Counted from the stretch's first letter, positions 1 to 8,593 are shown. The stretch: 64,000 bases of DNA from Thermotogaceae bacterium (GCA_026993805.1 JALWSA010000015.1:1-64000); one strand, 5' to 3'. Notes: generated from the sequence alone by a model not told the origin. A program made the numbers and translations.

Positions 1-860
1 CCCTAACACTCAACGAACTCGTAACTGGATACGATTCAGAAAACAAGGAATATTACGCCATGAGCAATCTCAGCGTGAAGGTTCTCGACATCTCTGATGG
101 GAGGGTCGTGGCCGTTAAAACCATCTCCGAAAAATCGTATGGTAAAACGAGAGCTGATGCCAAACAAAACCTCTTTCTATCCATTAGCTCAAGCTTCTCA
201 TTGATAATTAGAAACTTCTTCAAGATCAAAGCCAGCGTCGCAAGGATAAGAGGAGATACAGTGTATCTGAGAGATGTGGATATAGATATCCTCAGAGTTG
301 GGATGATTTTCAAAATAACTGGAGGACTTGGAAGAGAAGGATACGTGAAAATAGTTGGCGAAGAAAATGGCTTAGCGGTGGCCAAGGTATTATATGGGTA
401 TGTAAGAAGAGGCGCAGAAGCAATCGAATATCCCATGCTTGGTGTTGGTGGAGCAATGATGCTGGATGTATACAACCTCGACATAGCCGGATACCTGAAA
501 GGAACTACCTTTGGCGTGTCGGTGATAAGCTGGCCCTTCCAAGCACCGCTGTATGTGGATTTCTCTTATCTCGTGGGATCCGTTTTAAACTACACCATCT
601 TCACACTTGATCTCGGTGGAAGATTCGATTTTCTCCATCTTGGACACATATTCCTTGGAGGCAAAGCAGGATTCACGATGTTCGGGGTCTATGACACGAA
701 AAATGAAGACGTTCTATTCTCAACATTCGGAGCTTGCGCAGGTGCTGACATAAGATATGAATTCAATCCAAGCATGGGAATTTACGCCAAGTATGACTAC
801 AGAGTTTATTTAGGAGCCAATGGAAGTGAGTTCAATCTGGGATTGTATTTCGGTTTCTAA
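1..860 (+). CDS. outer-membrane beta-barrel protein, 5' partial
   Basis: The frame is open from base 3 to the stop at 858-860 with no clear start, so the gene begins left of the window; the ATG at 60 has no good ribosome site. The first roughly 120 visible residues look soluble. They contain a 'DGRVVA' stretch and a beta-rich 'VGMIFKITG' segment that recalls FlgT/CsgG-like outer-membrane accessory domains (weak resemblance). From about base 430 onward the protein alternates polar and aromatic residues and Gly-rich turns, and it ends in 'GLYFGF' with a C-terminal Phe, the usual outer-membrane barrel insertion signal. The likely location is the outer membrane (toga). The specific function is unknown. 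A terminator follows directly. Confidence 0.6.
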   Translation, partial: LTLNELVTGYDSENKEYYAMSNLSVKVLDISDGRVVAVKTISEKSYGKTRADAKQNLFLSISSSFSLIIRNFFKIKASVARIRGDTVYLRDVDIDILRVGMIFKITGGLGREGYVKIVGEENGLAVAKVLYGYVRRGAEAIEYPMLGVGGAMMLDVYNLDIAGYLKGTTFGVSVISWPFQAPLYVDFSYLVGSVLNYTIFTLDLGGRFDFLHLGHIFLGGKAGFTMFGVYDTKNEDVLFSTFGACAGADIRYEFNPSMGIYAKYDYRVYLGANGSEFNLGLYFGF

Positions 861-880
861 AAACCCTTCGTAAATTATAA

Positions 881-912
881 GGGGAGCACAGCCGCGCTCC
901 CCTCATTTTTTT
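881..912. terminator. Rho-independent terminator, possibly bidirectional
   Basis: A 7-bp GC stem (ggggagc at 881-887 with gctcccc at 896-902) is followed by a T run at 906-912. It ends the barrel gene. In the other direction an AT-rich tract (TTATAATTT) follows the stem, so it may also stop glnA, whose stop codon overlaps the T run. Confidence 0.85.
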
Positions 913-2227
913 ACACCCAGAAATAAGTCTTCTTTTCCCACTCGCTGATCCTAACCGAATACTCTCTCCATTCCTTTTCTTTAGCCTCAACGAACTTCTC
1001 GAATATGTGAGGACCCAAAACTTCTTTTACAAGTTTGCTTTCTTTCATAATCTCGAGTGCCTCCCTGAGATCCCCAGGAAGCGACTCTATACCATGTTCT
1101 TTTCTTTTGTCTTCGCTCATAGAGTATATGTTTTCATCTATCGGCGGTGGAGGCTCTATGCCATTTTCAACTCCATCAAGTCCCGCCGCAAGCATGACCG
1201 CAAATGCCAGGTAAACATTGGCGGAAGGATCTGGTGCTCTGTACTCTATTCTCGTCGCCCTTCCCCTTGCCTTGGGTATTCTTATCAGTGCACTCCTGTT
1301 TCCAACGGACCAGGCGACATTCACCGGAGCCTCGTACCCCGGAACGAGTCTCTTGTAAGAATTCACAGTGGGATTGGTCACAGCCGTTATCTCCTTTGCA
1401 TGTTTTATGAGACCTCCTACAAAATTTCTCAAAACCGTGGAAAGGCCCAGACTATCACTTGGATCGTAAAAAGCATTCTCATCGCCTTTGAAAAGGCTGA
1501 GATGTGTGTGCATACCAGATCCGTTCACACCGTAGAAAGGTTTTGGCATAAAAGTTGCGTAAAGGCCATGGAAAATCGCCATAGTCTTCACGACGAGTTT
1601 GACGGTTTGTGCATTGTCCGCGGTCCTGACTATCTCGTCGTATCTAAAATCTATCTCGTGTTGAGAAGGCGCCACTTCGTGGTGTGAAGCTTCTATGTAT
1701 ATTCCCATCTCGTTTAGCGCCACAGCTACATCTCTTCTCACCCTCTCTGCAACACTCAAAGGAAGGAGATCGAAATAGCTTCCAGAGTCCAAAAACTCAA
1801 AGACCGGCTTTCCGTCCTTCATCGGCACCATAAAAAACTCCATCTCCGGCCCTGCATAAGCAGTAAAACCCATCTTCTTGGCTTTCTCTGCCACGAGCTT
1901 AAGCCTGTAACGCGGATCACCTTCGAAGGGTTTGCCATCGGGGGTGTAAACATCACAGATTATCCTCGCACTCTTTACACCGTCTCTAGTCCACGGAAGT
2001 ATCGCGAATGTGTCTATATCTGGAATCAGATACATGTCCGATTCCTCTATTCTCACAAAACCCTCGACAGAAGATCCATCGAACAGCATGCCGTTCTCAA
2101 CGACTTCACCTATCTCCTTCGCAGGTATTTCTACGTTCTTAACCGTACCGTCGATATCACTGAACTGCAGCCTTATAAATGAGACCCCTTCTCTCTTTAT
2201 GATCTCAGCAAGCTCCTCCTTCGTCAT
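911..2227 (-). CDS. glnA: glutamine synthetase, type I-alpha
   Basis: ATP-dependent condensation of ammonia with glutamate to glutamine; cytoplasmic dodecamer in this family. 438 residues, the size of the short GSI-alpha class, with no sign of the adenylylation-loop insert of GSI-beta. Visible motifs are 'DGSSVEGF' near residue 50 followed by 'VRIEESDMYL' (the Arg used for feedback control in Bacillus/Thermotoga-type enzymes), the ATP-site stretch 'KPFYGVNGSGMH', and the C-terminal 'RIEYRAPDPSANVYL'. The frame opens 18 bases further upstream, but GGGAGGGG lies just before ATG 2227, so that start is used. It stands alone, divergent from rpmB. Only a weak -10 (TACAAT, at 2261-2266 on the minus strand) is seen upstream. 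Confidence 0.97.
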   Translation of the reverse strand: MTKEELAEIIKREGVSFIRLQFSDIDGTVKNVEIPAKEIGEVVENGMLFDGSSVEGFVRIEESDMYLIPDIDTFAILPWTRDGVKSARIICDVYTPDGKPFEGDPRYRLKLVAEKAKKMGFTAYAGPEMEFFMVPMKDGKPVFEFLDSGSYFDLLPLSVAERVRRDVAVALNEMGIYIEASHHEVAPSQHEIDFRYDEIVRTADNAQTVKLVVKTMAIFHGLYATFMPKPFYGVNGSGMHTHLSLFKGDENAFYDPSDSLGLSTVLRNFVGGLIKHAKEITAVTNPTVNSYKRLVPGYEAPVNVAWSVGNRSALIRIPKARGRATRIEYRAPDPSANVYLAFAVMLAAGLDGVENGIEPPPPIDENIYSMSEDKRKEHGIESLPGDLREALEIMKESKLVKEVLGPHIFEKFVEAKEKEWREYSVRISEWEKKTYFWV

Positions 2228-2306
2228 GCCGTCCCCTCCCTTCAAAGGTATTCTTGAAGGATTGTACTACGCACACCCATATACGAAAACCTCAAAATTC
2301 ACCACT

Positions 2307-2335
2307 TTGACGCTCGCACCGGCTTGTGGTATCAT
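2307..2335 (+). promoter_or_regulatory. sigma-70 type promoter of rpmB
   Basis: TTGACG at 2307-2312, a 17-base spacer, then TATCAT at 2330-2335 with an extended -10 TG at 2327-2328. It lies about 45 bases before the rpmB start. Confidence 0.75.
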
Positions 2336-2379
2336 TCATCATCGGCTTGAAACGATCCTCTACCAAGGAGGGAAGCGAG

Positions 2380-2601
2380 ATGGCCAAGAGATGTGAGATA
2401 TGCGGCAAAGGTCCAAGGGCTGGAAACAACGTGAGCCATTCGAACAAGAAGACTTCAAGATGGTTCAAACCCAACATTCAGAAGGTAAGGGTCATCCTGC
2501 CCGACGGAACTGTGAAAAGGATGAACGTCTGTACCGAATGTCTGAGATCCGGTAAAGTTAAAAGGTACACGAGAGCGGTAGTGAAGTCGGAGGTGGATTG
2601 A
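2380..2601 (+). CDS. rpmB: 50S ribosomal protein L28
   Basis: A component of the large ribosomal subunit. 73 residues beginning '[12 protein letters not shown]', with the family features '[18 protein letters not shown]' and '[10 protein letters not shown]'. Cys pairs at residues 5/8 and 51/54 form two CXXC knuckles, so this is the zinc-binding type of L28. The frame extends 18 codons upstream, but AAGGAGGGA lies just before ATG 2380 and that is the expected length. It is monocistronic: its own promoter is upstream and a strong terminator begins within its stop codon. Confidence 0.97.
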   Translation: MAKRCEICGKGPRAGNNVSHSNKKTSRWFKPNIQKVRVILPDGTVKRMNVCTECLRSGKVKRYTRAVVKSEVD

Positions 2602-2627
2602 CGCGGGGCTAAAATCCCCGCGTTTTT
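2602..2627 (+). terminator. Rho-independent terminator of rpmB
   Basis: A 7-bp stem (cgcgggg at 2602-2608, ccccgcg at 2616-2622) with a 7-base loop, followed by five T. The next gene's ATG begins at the base after the T run. Confidence 0.9.
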
Positions 2628-3005
2628 ATGATATACCATTTTAGAATCCCTACCTGGTACAAGTTCACCTTGCTGACATTATACGTCCTCATCGGAACCG
2701 CCGCTCTTGGCGAGAATTTCTTGTTACTTGCCCTGTGGATAAAGCTCCTCGTTCTAACAATCCTTGCGGTGTTTGGCCTCTGGATATTCTTGATTTGGAA
2801 AAAAGAGCTCGTTCTTGACATTGAAAATGGAGTGATAAAGTTTGGAAACAAAGACATTAAAGTTGAAGACATCGTAGATTTCAAAATCGGCGTGTTTAGA
2901 ACTGTATTTTACACAAAAAGCGGTGTTGTTAAATTCTGCTACCCTATTGAAGATCCGGATGTACTTGGAAGGTATCTAAGAGGTGAGAGAAATGAAATTA
3001 TCTGA
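2628..3005 (+). CDS. small membrane protein of unknown function
   Basis: 125 residues. Two hydrophobic segments (about residues 12-30 and 33-55) are followed by a basic turn and a beta-rich C-terminal half of about 65 residues ('LDIENGVIKFGNKDIKVEDIVDFKIG'-like strands) that could be a PH-like or cytoplasmic sensing domain. I do not recognise the family. The ATG sits directly after the rpmB terminator's T run and has no Shine-Dalgarno sequence. It is the only Met in the frame, so the true start is uncertain (an in-frame TTG lies about 13 codons in). Its end overlaps the YhaM-like gene by 14 bases, suggesting coupled expression. Confidence 0.6.
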   Translation: MIYHFRIPTWYKFTLLTLYVLIGTAALGENFLLLALWIKLLVLTILAVFGLWIFLIWKKELVLDIENGVIKFGNKDIKVEDIVDFKIGVFRTVFYTKSGVVKFCYPIEDPDVLGRYLRGERNEII

Positions 3006-3990
3006 CAAGCTTCGGGGGCATGGATTCTTCCCGTTCGTCCAGGACTTCAAGAACATGATAGGAAGAGACATCGAAACCGTATTAAAGGTTGTGAGCAAAA
3101 GACTCCAAGAATCAAAGGATCAGAAGAAATTCCTTCTCTTGACCCTGTCAGATAAAACAGGATCTGTAAGGGCGGTAGATTGGTATAACGCTGAAACCAA
3201 CGATTCCAAAATAAAGGTGGGAGATGTTTTAAAGCTAAAGGGAAGAGTTGTCTATTTCGAGGACAGAATACAAATAAACATTCACAAAGAACCCGAATCT
3301 GTCAGAATCCTAAATCCAGGGGAATTCTCATCCGATAGGTTCATCGGAACATCAGAAGTACACCCAGATCAGCTCTTTTCAGAAACGCTTAAACTAATAG
3401 ATCAAGTAAAAGACGAAGATCTGAAAAACCTAACAAGAACAATCTTCCTCTCCCTTGAAAAAGAGATAAAACTCTCGCCTGCGGGTTTGAAGGTACACCA
3501 CGCTTACATAGGCGGGCTTTTGGAACACAGCCTGACCGTTGCGAACATCGCAGCCAGAGTTTCCAAAGTATATGGCCTGAGAACCGATTTAATGATAGCT
3601 GGAGCTTTACTGCACGACATTGGAAAGATAAGAGAGTACAAGATTGGTCCGAGCGGTATAGAAATAACGACGGAAGGCGAGCTGAAGGGACATATAATAA
3701 TAGGAATAGAAATAGTGAGAGATTTTGCGAGGAAACTAAAAATCCCACCGGAAAAGATCGTGGAACTTGAGCACATTATAGCCTCACACCATGGTGAAAT
3801 GGAGCTCGGCTCACCGGTTCTTCCAAAAACCCCGGAGGCTATGGCGATACACTTTATAGAAAACATGGACTCAAAACTCGCGAGACTTAGAGAGATCAGG
3901 AAAAAGTCTGACGAAAATCAAGAGTGGAGCGAATTCGATCGAAACTTAGGCAGAAGAATTTTTCTCAGGGGAAAAAACGAGCAGGCTTGA
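2992..3990 (+). CDS. yhaM: YhaM-family 3'-5' exoribonuclease (OB fold + HD domain)
   Basis: 332 residues. An N-terminal OB-fold nucleic-acid-binding region (about 15-105, with 'LLLTLSDKTGSVRAVDW') is followed by an HD phosphohydrolase domain: His169-His170, 'LLEHSL' around 176-181, 'HDIGK' at 208-212, then 'GHIIIG' and 'ASHHGEMELGSP'. This is the YhaM pattern, a metal-dependent 3'-5' exonuclease on RNA and DNA. The frame opens at GTG 2983, but AGGTGA at 2981-2986 is spaced for ATG 2992. It overlaps the preceding membrane-protein gene. Confidence 0.88.
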   Translation: MKLSDKLRGHGFFPFVQDFKNMIGRDIETVLKVVSKRLQESKDQKKFLLLTLSDKTGSVRAVDWYNAETNDSKIKVGDVLKLKGRVVYFEDRIQINIHKEPESVRILNPGEFSSDRFIGTSEVHPDQLFSETLKLIDQVKDEDLKNLTRTIFLSLEKEIKLSPAGLKVHHAYIGGLLEHSLTVANIAARVSKVYGLRTDLMIAGALLHDIGKIREYKIGPSGIEITTEGELKGHIIIGIEIVRDFARKLKIPPEKIVELEHIIASHHGEMELGSPVLPKTPEAMAIHFIENMDSKLARLREIRKKSDENQEWSEFDRNLGRRIFLRGKNEQA

Positions 3991-4042
3991 ACAAAACGTC
4001 CTCTTAACTCTTCGACCATCGTGAAAAAACAAAGTTGAGGTG

Positions 4043-4071
4043 TTGAAGGGCAGTCAAACCTGTATTAAAAT
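4043..4071 (+). promoter_or_regulatory. promoter of tRNA-Leu and downstream genes
   Basis: TTGAAG at 4043-4048, a 17-base spacer, and TAAAAT at 4066-4071. Predicted initiation is about 5 bases before the mature tRNA 5' end. Confidence 0.75.
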
Positions 4072-4082
4072 ACCCACGCGGA

Positions 4083-4170
4083 GCCGAGGTGGCGGAATTG
4101 GCAGACGCGCCTGACTCAGGATCAGGTGGGTATTGCACCCGTGCGGGTTCAAGTCCCGCCCTCGGCACCA
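4083..4170 (+). tRNA. tRNA-Leu (anticodon CAG)
   Basis: An 88-base class II tRNA. The acceptor arm is GCCGAGG/CCTCGGC with discriminator A and an encoded CCA end (4168-4170). The anticodon loop CTCAGGA gives anticodon CAG (reads CUG). There is a long variable arm and a T arm GCGGG-TTCAAGT-CCCGC. It has its own promoter upstream and a terminator-like hairpin just downstream, before the glycosyltransferase gene. Confidence 0.97.
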
Positions 4171-4175
4171 CAACG

Positions 4176-4203
4176 GCCGGCACCGGCGCCGGCTTTTGTT
4201 TTT
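4176..4203 (+). terminator. terminator/attenuator between tRNA-Leu and tagA-like gene
   Basis: GCCGGC at 4176-4181 pairs with GCCGGC at 4188-4193 around a 6-base loop, followed by TTTTGTTTTT (4194-4203). The Shine-Dalgarno sequence of the next gene (GGAGGGG) begins at the next base, so tagA and the genes behind it depend on read-through or on another start site. Confidence 0.8.
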
Positions 4204-4213
4204 GGAGGGGACC

Positions 4214-4924
4214 ATGAAGCTTTTTGGTGTGACCATCACGGAAATGCCAAGAAACGAACTCAAGGAGACATTGGTTCACAGAATCGATCAAGGAAAAAAG
4301 ACCTTCGTGGTCACCGCGAACGCCTTGATCATGCTCAAGGTTGCCGAAGATCCTACATACAAAGAGGCTGTGCTCAAGGCCGACTACATAATCCCAGACG
4401 GATTCGGAGTTCAGCTTGTGCACAAGCTCAAAAAGCGAAACGGTTTTCAGCGCTATCCTGGAATAGAGCTGGCAACCGATCTTCTAAAAGAAGGAAAAAA
4501 GAGAAACTGGAGCTTCTATCTCCTGGGTGCAAGGCCGGAAGTCGTTGAAAAGCTTGCCGAAATGCTAAAAGAAAAGGGGATAAACATCGCCGGATATCAC
4601 CATGGCTATTTCAAAGGTGATGGTCCCGTAAATGAGATTTTGAAGCTTTCTCCTGACGTCGTGTTTGTCGCCATGGGAGCACCAAAACAAGAGCTGTGGA
4701 TCGCCAAAAACATCGACAGGTTTGAAAGAGGCCTTTTCATAGGTCTCGGTGGAACTTTCGACGTTCTCAGCGGATTCAAAAAGAGAGCTCCAAAATGGAT
4801 GATAAAGATGGGTCTTGAATGGCTTTACAGATTCTTCCAGTCACCCTCTGAGAGATGGAACGTACCTTTCAGAATCGCACGTTTTCTCCTCAAAGCCCTC
4901 ATCTACACCCGAAGGGAAGTGTAG
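4214..4924 (+). CDS. WecG/TagA/CpsF-family glycosyltransferase
   Basis: 236 residues, the usual size of GT26 enzymes, which transfer N-acetylmannosamine(uronate) or a similar sugar to a lipid-linked acceptor at the membrane during wall or surface polymer synthesis. Motifs: 'TANALIM' near 34-40, 'IPDGFGV' with the candidate catalytic Asp62, 'RYPGIEL', 'LLGARPE' and 'VAMGAPKQELW'. The C-terminal 'RFFQSPSERW...' segment is basic and aromatic, as in the membrane-binding appendage of TagA. The open frame runs back into the tRNA, but GGAGGGG just before ATG 4214 fixes the start. It is followed after 3 bases by the pyrophosphatase gene. The sugar substrate cannot be told from sequence. Confidence 0.9.
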   Translation: MKLFGVTITEMPRNELKETLVHRIDQGKKTFVVTANALIMLKVAEDPTYKEAVLKADYIIPDGFGVQLVHKLKKRNGFQRYPGIELATDLLKEGKKRNWSFYLLGARPEVVEKLAEMLKEKGINIAGYHHGYFKGDGPVNEILKLSPDVVFVAMGAPKQELWIAKNIDRFERGLFIGLGGTFDVLSGFKKRAPKWMIKMGLEWLYRFFQSPSERWNVPFRIARFLLKALIYTRREV

Positions 4925-4927
4925 AAC

Positions 4928-6562
4928 ATGAAGGGCATAAAAGAAACCGTTTATGTCATAGGCCACAAAAGGCCTGATACTGACAGCATCTCCGCCGCAA
5001 TAGCCTACTCCTATCTCAAGGAAAAACTCGATCCAACCAGAGAATACATTCCCGCAAGAACCGGACCTGTAAATCCAGAAACCGCTTTCGTTCTATCCAC
5101 CTTCGGCGTTGAAAAACCCATGCTAATAGAGCACGTCCACATACAGGTAAAAGACGCCATGACGAAGGAAGTAGTGGTGGCCAGAGACACGGATACGATA
5201 TACGAAGTTGGAAATCTGATGCTTGAAAAAGGAATTAGAACTTTGCCGATAGTCGACGAGGATGGAGAATTCATCGGACTGGTAACGGAAAGAAAGATAG
5301 CGAGGAGTTTTCTAAAAGAATTCAGAAATTTCACACTGGAAGAGTTTCCACCAAAGGTGAAAGACATTCTCAGAACGATGGATGGGAAACTTCTTTCAGG
5401 AGACCCTGATATGTCTGTAAAGGGCCGTCCGATGATAGGAGCGATGTCCGCAGAGTACGTTAGAAAGCTCCTGAGAAAAGGCGATGTGCTGATAACAGGA
5501 AACAGAGAAGACATACAAAAGATAGGAATAGAAATTGGCGTGAGCTGTCTGATAGTAACTGGAGGGATAAGCCCGAGCGAAGAGATCGTAAACCTCGCCC
5601 GTGAAAAAAATGTTCCTTTGGTTCTCACTATCCACAACACCTATGTAGCAGGGAGACTCTTAAGACTCAGCTCTCCCGTTCTCATGGTTACATCGAAGTC
5701 GGCTCTTACCGTCTCCCCAGAAGTGCTTCTCAAAGACTTCGAACCCGATCTTATGGAAGACAGAGACGGTGTTGCAGTTGTAATAGATAAAAACGGAAAA
5801 GTAGTTGGAATAATCACACGGCACGACCTGATAAATCCGAGTAAAAAGAAAGTCATCCTCGTAGATCACTCCGAGAAAGCCCTGAGCGTGGATGGAATTG
5901 AAGAAGCTGAAATACTCGAGATAATAGATCATCACAGGCTTGGCGGAATTGAAACGGGTCATCCGCTCACGGTACATGTAAAACCTTTGGGAAGCACTTG
6001 CACGATAATCTGGCAGCTCTTCAAATCTTCCGGGATCGAGATACCAAAAGAGATCGCGGGCATAATGATGGGTGCTATACTCTCTGACACGCTTATTCTG
6101 AAATCACCTACAACGACAGAGATCGATAGAAAAGCTCTCAATGACTTATCCTCCATGCTCAAAATAAATCCCACGAAATTCGGAATAGATATGTTCCGGG
6201 CAAAGTACGATCCAAAAAATCTCTCAATAAGCGAACTCATCACGATGGACCTGAAAGAGCTTCACTTCACCCGCGGAAAAGTTGCCATTGCACAGCTCGA
6301 GTTAATACAGCCAAAGCTGCTACTGGAAAGAAAAGGAGACATCTTGTCAGAGATGGAAAAGATCTCTCAGGAGCGTGGCTATATACTTTACATTTTCATG
6401 CTCACAGATGTAATGGAAAGCTCATCCACACTTCTTGTAGCAGGCAACAAGCGGATCGCAGAAAAAGCCTTCAAAAAAAAGGTGGAAAATGGTGAAATAT
6501 TCCTTGAAGGTGTCGTTTCAAGAAAGAAACAGGTGATACCCAGAATATACGAGGTGATGTAA
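4928..6562 (+). CDS. ppaC: CBS-domain family II inorganic pyrophosphatase (Mn-dependent)
   Basis: Hydrolyses pyrophosphate to two phosphates in the cytoplasm. 544 residues, much longer than the simple 300-residue family II enzymes. The DHH catalytic domain is split: an N-terminal 'GHKRPDTDS' motif at residues 12-20 is followed by a regulatory insert of two CBS domains (about 72-128 and 255-305) flanking a DRTGG-like segment, then 'IDHHR' and the DHHA2-type C-terminal part. CBS-PPases of this build are controlled by adenine nucleotides. It sits between a glycosyltransferase and a methyltransferase gene in a tight cluster. Confidence 0.95.
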   Translation: MKGIKETVYVIGHKRPDTDSISAAIAYSYLKEKLDPTREYIPARTGPVNPETAFVLSTFGVEKPMLIEHVHIQVKDAMTKEVVVARDTDTIYEVGNLMLEKGIRTLPIVDEDGEFIGLVTERKIARSFLKEFRNFTLEEFPPKVKDILRTMDGKLLSGDPDMSVKGRPMIGAMSAEYVRKLLRKGDVLITGNREDIQKIGIEIGVSCLIVTGGISPSEEIVNLAREKNVPLVLTIHNTYVAGRLLRLSSPVLMVTSKSALTVSPEVLLKDFEPDLMEDRDGVAVVIDKNGKVVGIITRHDLINPSKKKVILVDHSEKALSVDGIEEAEILEIIDHHRLGGIETGHPLTVHVKPLGSTCTIIWQLFKSSGIEIPKEIAGIMMGAILSDTLILKSPTTTEIDRKALNDLSSMLKINPTKFGIDMFRAKYDPKNLSISELITMDLKELHFTRGKVAIAQLELIQPKLLLERKGDILSEMEKISQERGYILYIFMLTDVMESSSTLLVAGNKRIAEKAFKKKVENGEIFLEGVVSRKKQVIPRIYEVM

Positions 6563-7174
6563 ATGAGTGAAGAAAAATTTGAACATTACTACACTCAGGA
6601 GCCTACATCCAAGTTGAAGGTTCGCCAGCTCAGTCTAAAACTCAAAAATGGGCACGAATACAGGTTCAAATCTGCAAGCGGAGTCTACGCCTTCAGAAAG
6701 ATAGACAAAGCTACAAAAATTCTGATAGAACACCTGATGGTTCATGGAAAAAAGGTCCTCGACCTTGGATGCGGTTACGGAATAATAGGCATAACCCTGA
6801 AAAAAGAATATCCCGATATGGAAGTCTACATGAGCGATATAAACAAGCGTGCGGTGGAATTCGCGAAAATAAATGCCAAAGATAACAATGTGGAAGTTGA
6901 AATACGACAGGGAGACTGCTACGAGCCATGGCAGGGAATGAAATTCGACATGATCGTGATAAACCCGCCGATAGCCGCAGGAAAAGAGGTCTGGATGAAA
7001 ATGATAGAGCAGGCAAAAGAGCACTTAAATCAAGGTGGCTCTCTTCAAGTAGTCGCTTTTCACAACAAGGGTGGAAAAAGAATCAAGGAATTCATGAATC
7101 AGGTATTTGGAAATGTAGAAGACATATGGAAAGAAGGAGGGATCAGGATATACAGATCCGTCTTGAAGGAGTGA
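6563..7174 (+). CDS. class I SAM-dependent methyltransferase, RsmC-like
   Basis: 203 residues in the single-domain form. SAM motif I 'VLDLGCGYGIIG' lies at residues 65-76, an acidic end of strand 2 at 'MSDIN', and 'NPPI' at 134-137, the signature of N-methyltransferases acting on exocyclic amines, such as the rRNA m2G enzymes RsmC/RlmG. Target not proven. The start codon directly follows the pyrophosphatase stop, and the end overlaps the start region of the ATPase gene. Confidence 0.85.
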   Translation: MSEEKFEHYYTQEPTSKLKVRQLSLKLKNGHEYRFKSASGVYAFRKIDKATKILIEHLMVHGKKVLDLGCGYGIIGITLKKEYPDMEVYMSDINKRAVEFAKINAKDNNVEVEIRQGDCYEPWQGMKFDMIVINPPIAAGKEVWMKMIEQAKEHLNQGGSLQVVAFHNKGGKRIKEFMNQVFGNVEDIWKEGGIRIYRSVLKE

Positions 7175-7854
7175 ACCACAAGGTCAATGGAAAGATCCTG
7201 TTAAAAGACATAAACATAACGGTGGACTCATCCAAAGTCTATCTCCTCCTCGGAAGGAACGGAGCTGGTAAAACCACGCTTCTTAAAATTCTTGCAGGGC
7301 TCGTGATTCCTACTTCTGGAAAGATTTTCATAGACGAGAAAGAAGTAACTGATACACTTTCGCTGAAAAAGCTCTGCGGCTACATATTCCAGAATCCACA
7401 GACTCAGATAATAGGGAGTACTGTGGAAGAGGATGTAGCATTCGGCTTGGAAAACCTGGGAATAAGTAGACAAGAGATGTTAAAAATCGTAGAAGAAACT
7501 CTAAAAGAAGTCGAGCTTCTCCATTTAAGATGCGCTGACCCCATAACCCTTTCCGGCGGGCAAATGCAAAGGCTCGCAATCGCTTCTGTTGTGGCTTTGT
7601 GGCCTTCTTTCCTACTTTTAGATGAACCCTTATCTATGTTAGATGAACCTTCAAAAAAAGAAGTACTCGCCCTTTTGAAGAACATGAAAGGAAAACGCGG
7701 GCTCATAATAGCAACCCACGACACTCAGTACTACGATTTTGCGGACGAAGTCATATACCTGAAAGAAGGCAAGGCATATCAGATGAATATCAAGGAGTTT
7801 TTCTCTTCAGAGCACGAAGATGTATTCATTCCTTCCTGGGCTCTAAAGTCTTGA
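7126..7854 (+). CDS. ECF/CbiO-type ABC transporter ATP-binding protein
   Basis: Walker A 'GRNGAGKTT', the Q-loop '[10 protein letters not shown]' followed by '[13 protein letters not shown]' (typical of EcfA/CbiO ATPases that energise vitamin or metal uptake), signature 'LSGGQMQR', Walker B 'FLLLDEP' and switch 'ATHD'. It is an orphan: no EcfT or S component nearby. The start is ambiguous. ATG 7126 has only a weak ribosome site. The strong AAGGAGG (7133-7139) is spaced for ATA 7150, which would give 'MQIRLEGV'. GTG 7171 would delete the first beta strand. The 3' end overlaps convergent surE by 29 bases. Confidence 0.88.
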   Translation: MERRRDQDIQIRLEGVNHKVNGKILLKDINITVDSSKVYLLLGRNGAGKTTLLKILAGLVIPTSGKIFIDEKEVTDTLSLKKLCGYIFQNPQTQIIGSTVEEDVAFGLENLGISRQEMLKIVEETLKEVELLHLRCADPITLSGGQMQRLAIASVVALWPSFLLLDEPLSMLDEPSKKEVLALLKNMKGKRGLIIATHDTQYYDFADEVIYLKEGKAYQMNIKEFFSSEHEDVFIPSWALKS

Positions 7855-8584
7855 GCTTTTTCAAATAAGATTCATTCGTCAGGAATACCGAAACAGGCGT
7901 TATGGACACATACCCCTCCTGTACCGCTTTATAATCTGCATCCGGATCTTCGTCATCTTCTATCACATTTCCCAGCATCCAGTAATAGGTCCTGCCGAAG
8001 GGATCAACCCTTGCCTCAAAGTAATCCTCCCATCTTCTTTTGCTCTGCCTCGTGAAACGCCAACCTTTTATCCTTTCATATGGAATCGCGGGCACATTTA
8101 TATTCAAAGCAGTATAAGGAGGTATGGACGAAAAATCAAAGCTTTTTAAAAACTCGAGCATGAACTCAGCCGCGGACTCGTAAAGCGGATTCTGATAATC
8201 CGCACTTGAAACGGCAAGAGAAGGGTATCCGCTCATGGCACCCTCCAAAGCCCCGGAAACAGTCCCGGAATAGATCACATCCGTTCCAAGGTTAGGACCT
8301 TTGTTTATACCGCTTATTATCACATCGGGCTCCCTGAAGAGAACATCGACTCCCAGCTTTACGCAATCAGCAGGCGTTCCCGTAATGGAATAAACCTTTG
8401 CATGCTCACATATTTTGAGCTCTTTCACCCATATGGGAACATGTATGGTTATGGCATGCCCCACCGCGCTCCTTTCAGACTCCGGAGCCACTATTACCAC
8501 TTCATGTTCCCTAGAAAGATATTTGGCCAAAGTGAGAAGTCCCTCAGAGGTGACTCCATCATCGTTGGTGAGAAGTATCCTCAC
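7826..8584 (-). CDS. surE: 5'/3'-nucleotidase SurE
   Basis: A metal-dependent phosphatase of nucleoside monophosphates (and polyphosphate in some members). 252 residues. The metal-binding 'TNDDG' is at residues 7-11, then '[18 protein letters not shown]' and '[10 protein letters not shown]', '[10 protein letters not shown]', '[11 protein letters not shown]', all in family order. It is the last gene of the minus-strand folD operon, 9 bases after the upstream gene. Its last bases overlap the end of the convergent ATPase gene. Confidence 0.97.
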   Translation of the reverse strand: MRILLTNDDGVTSEGLLTLAKYLSREHEVVIVAPESERSAVGHAITIHVPIWVKELKICEHAKVYSITGTPADCVKLGVDVLFREPDVIISGINKGPNLGTDVIYSGTVSGALEGAMSGYPSLAVSSADYQNPLYESAAEFMLEFLKSFDFSSIPPYTALNINVPAIPYERIKGWRFTRQSKRRWEDYFEARVDPFGRTYYWMLGNVIEDDEDPDADYKAVQEGYVSITPVSVFLTNESYLKKLKTLEPRKE

Positions 8585-8593
8585 TCTTTCACC

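Noticed and set aside
53-484. Minus-strand frame opposite the left-edge barrel gene
   Set aside because: Ser/Thr/Pro-rich shadow with no start signal; the plus-strand frame has the conserved-looking protein.
1007-1687. Long plus-strand frame (226 codons) opposite glnA
   Set aside because: It is a shadow of a highly conserved gene; its translation has Cys/Arg/His-rich, low-information composition and no ribosome site.
4004-4423. Minus-strand frame of 139 codons over tRNA-Leu
   Set aside because: It spans a clear tRNA, a terminator and the start of tagA on the other strand.
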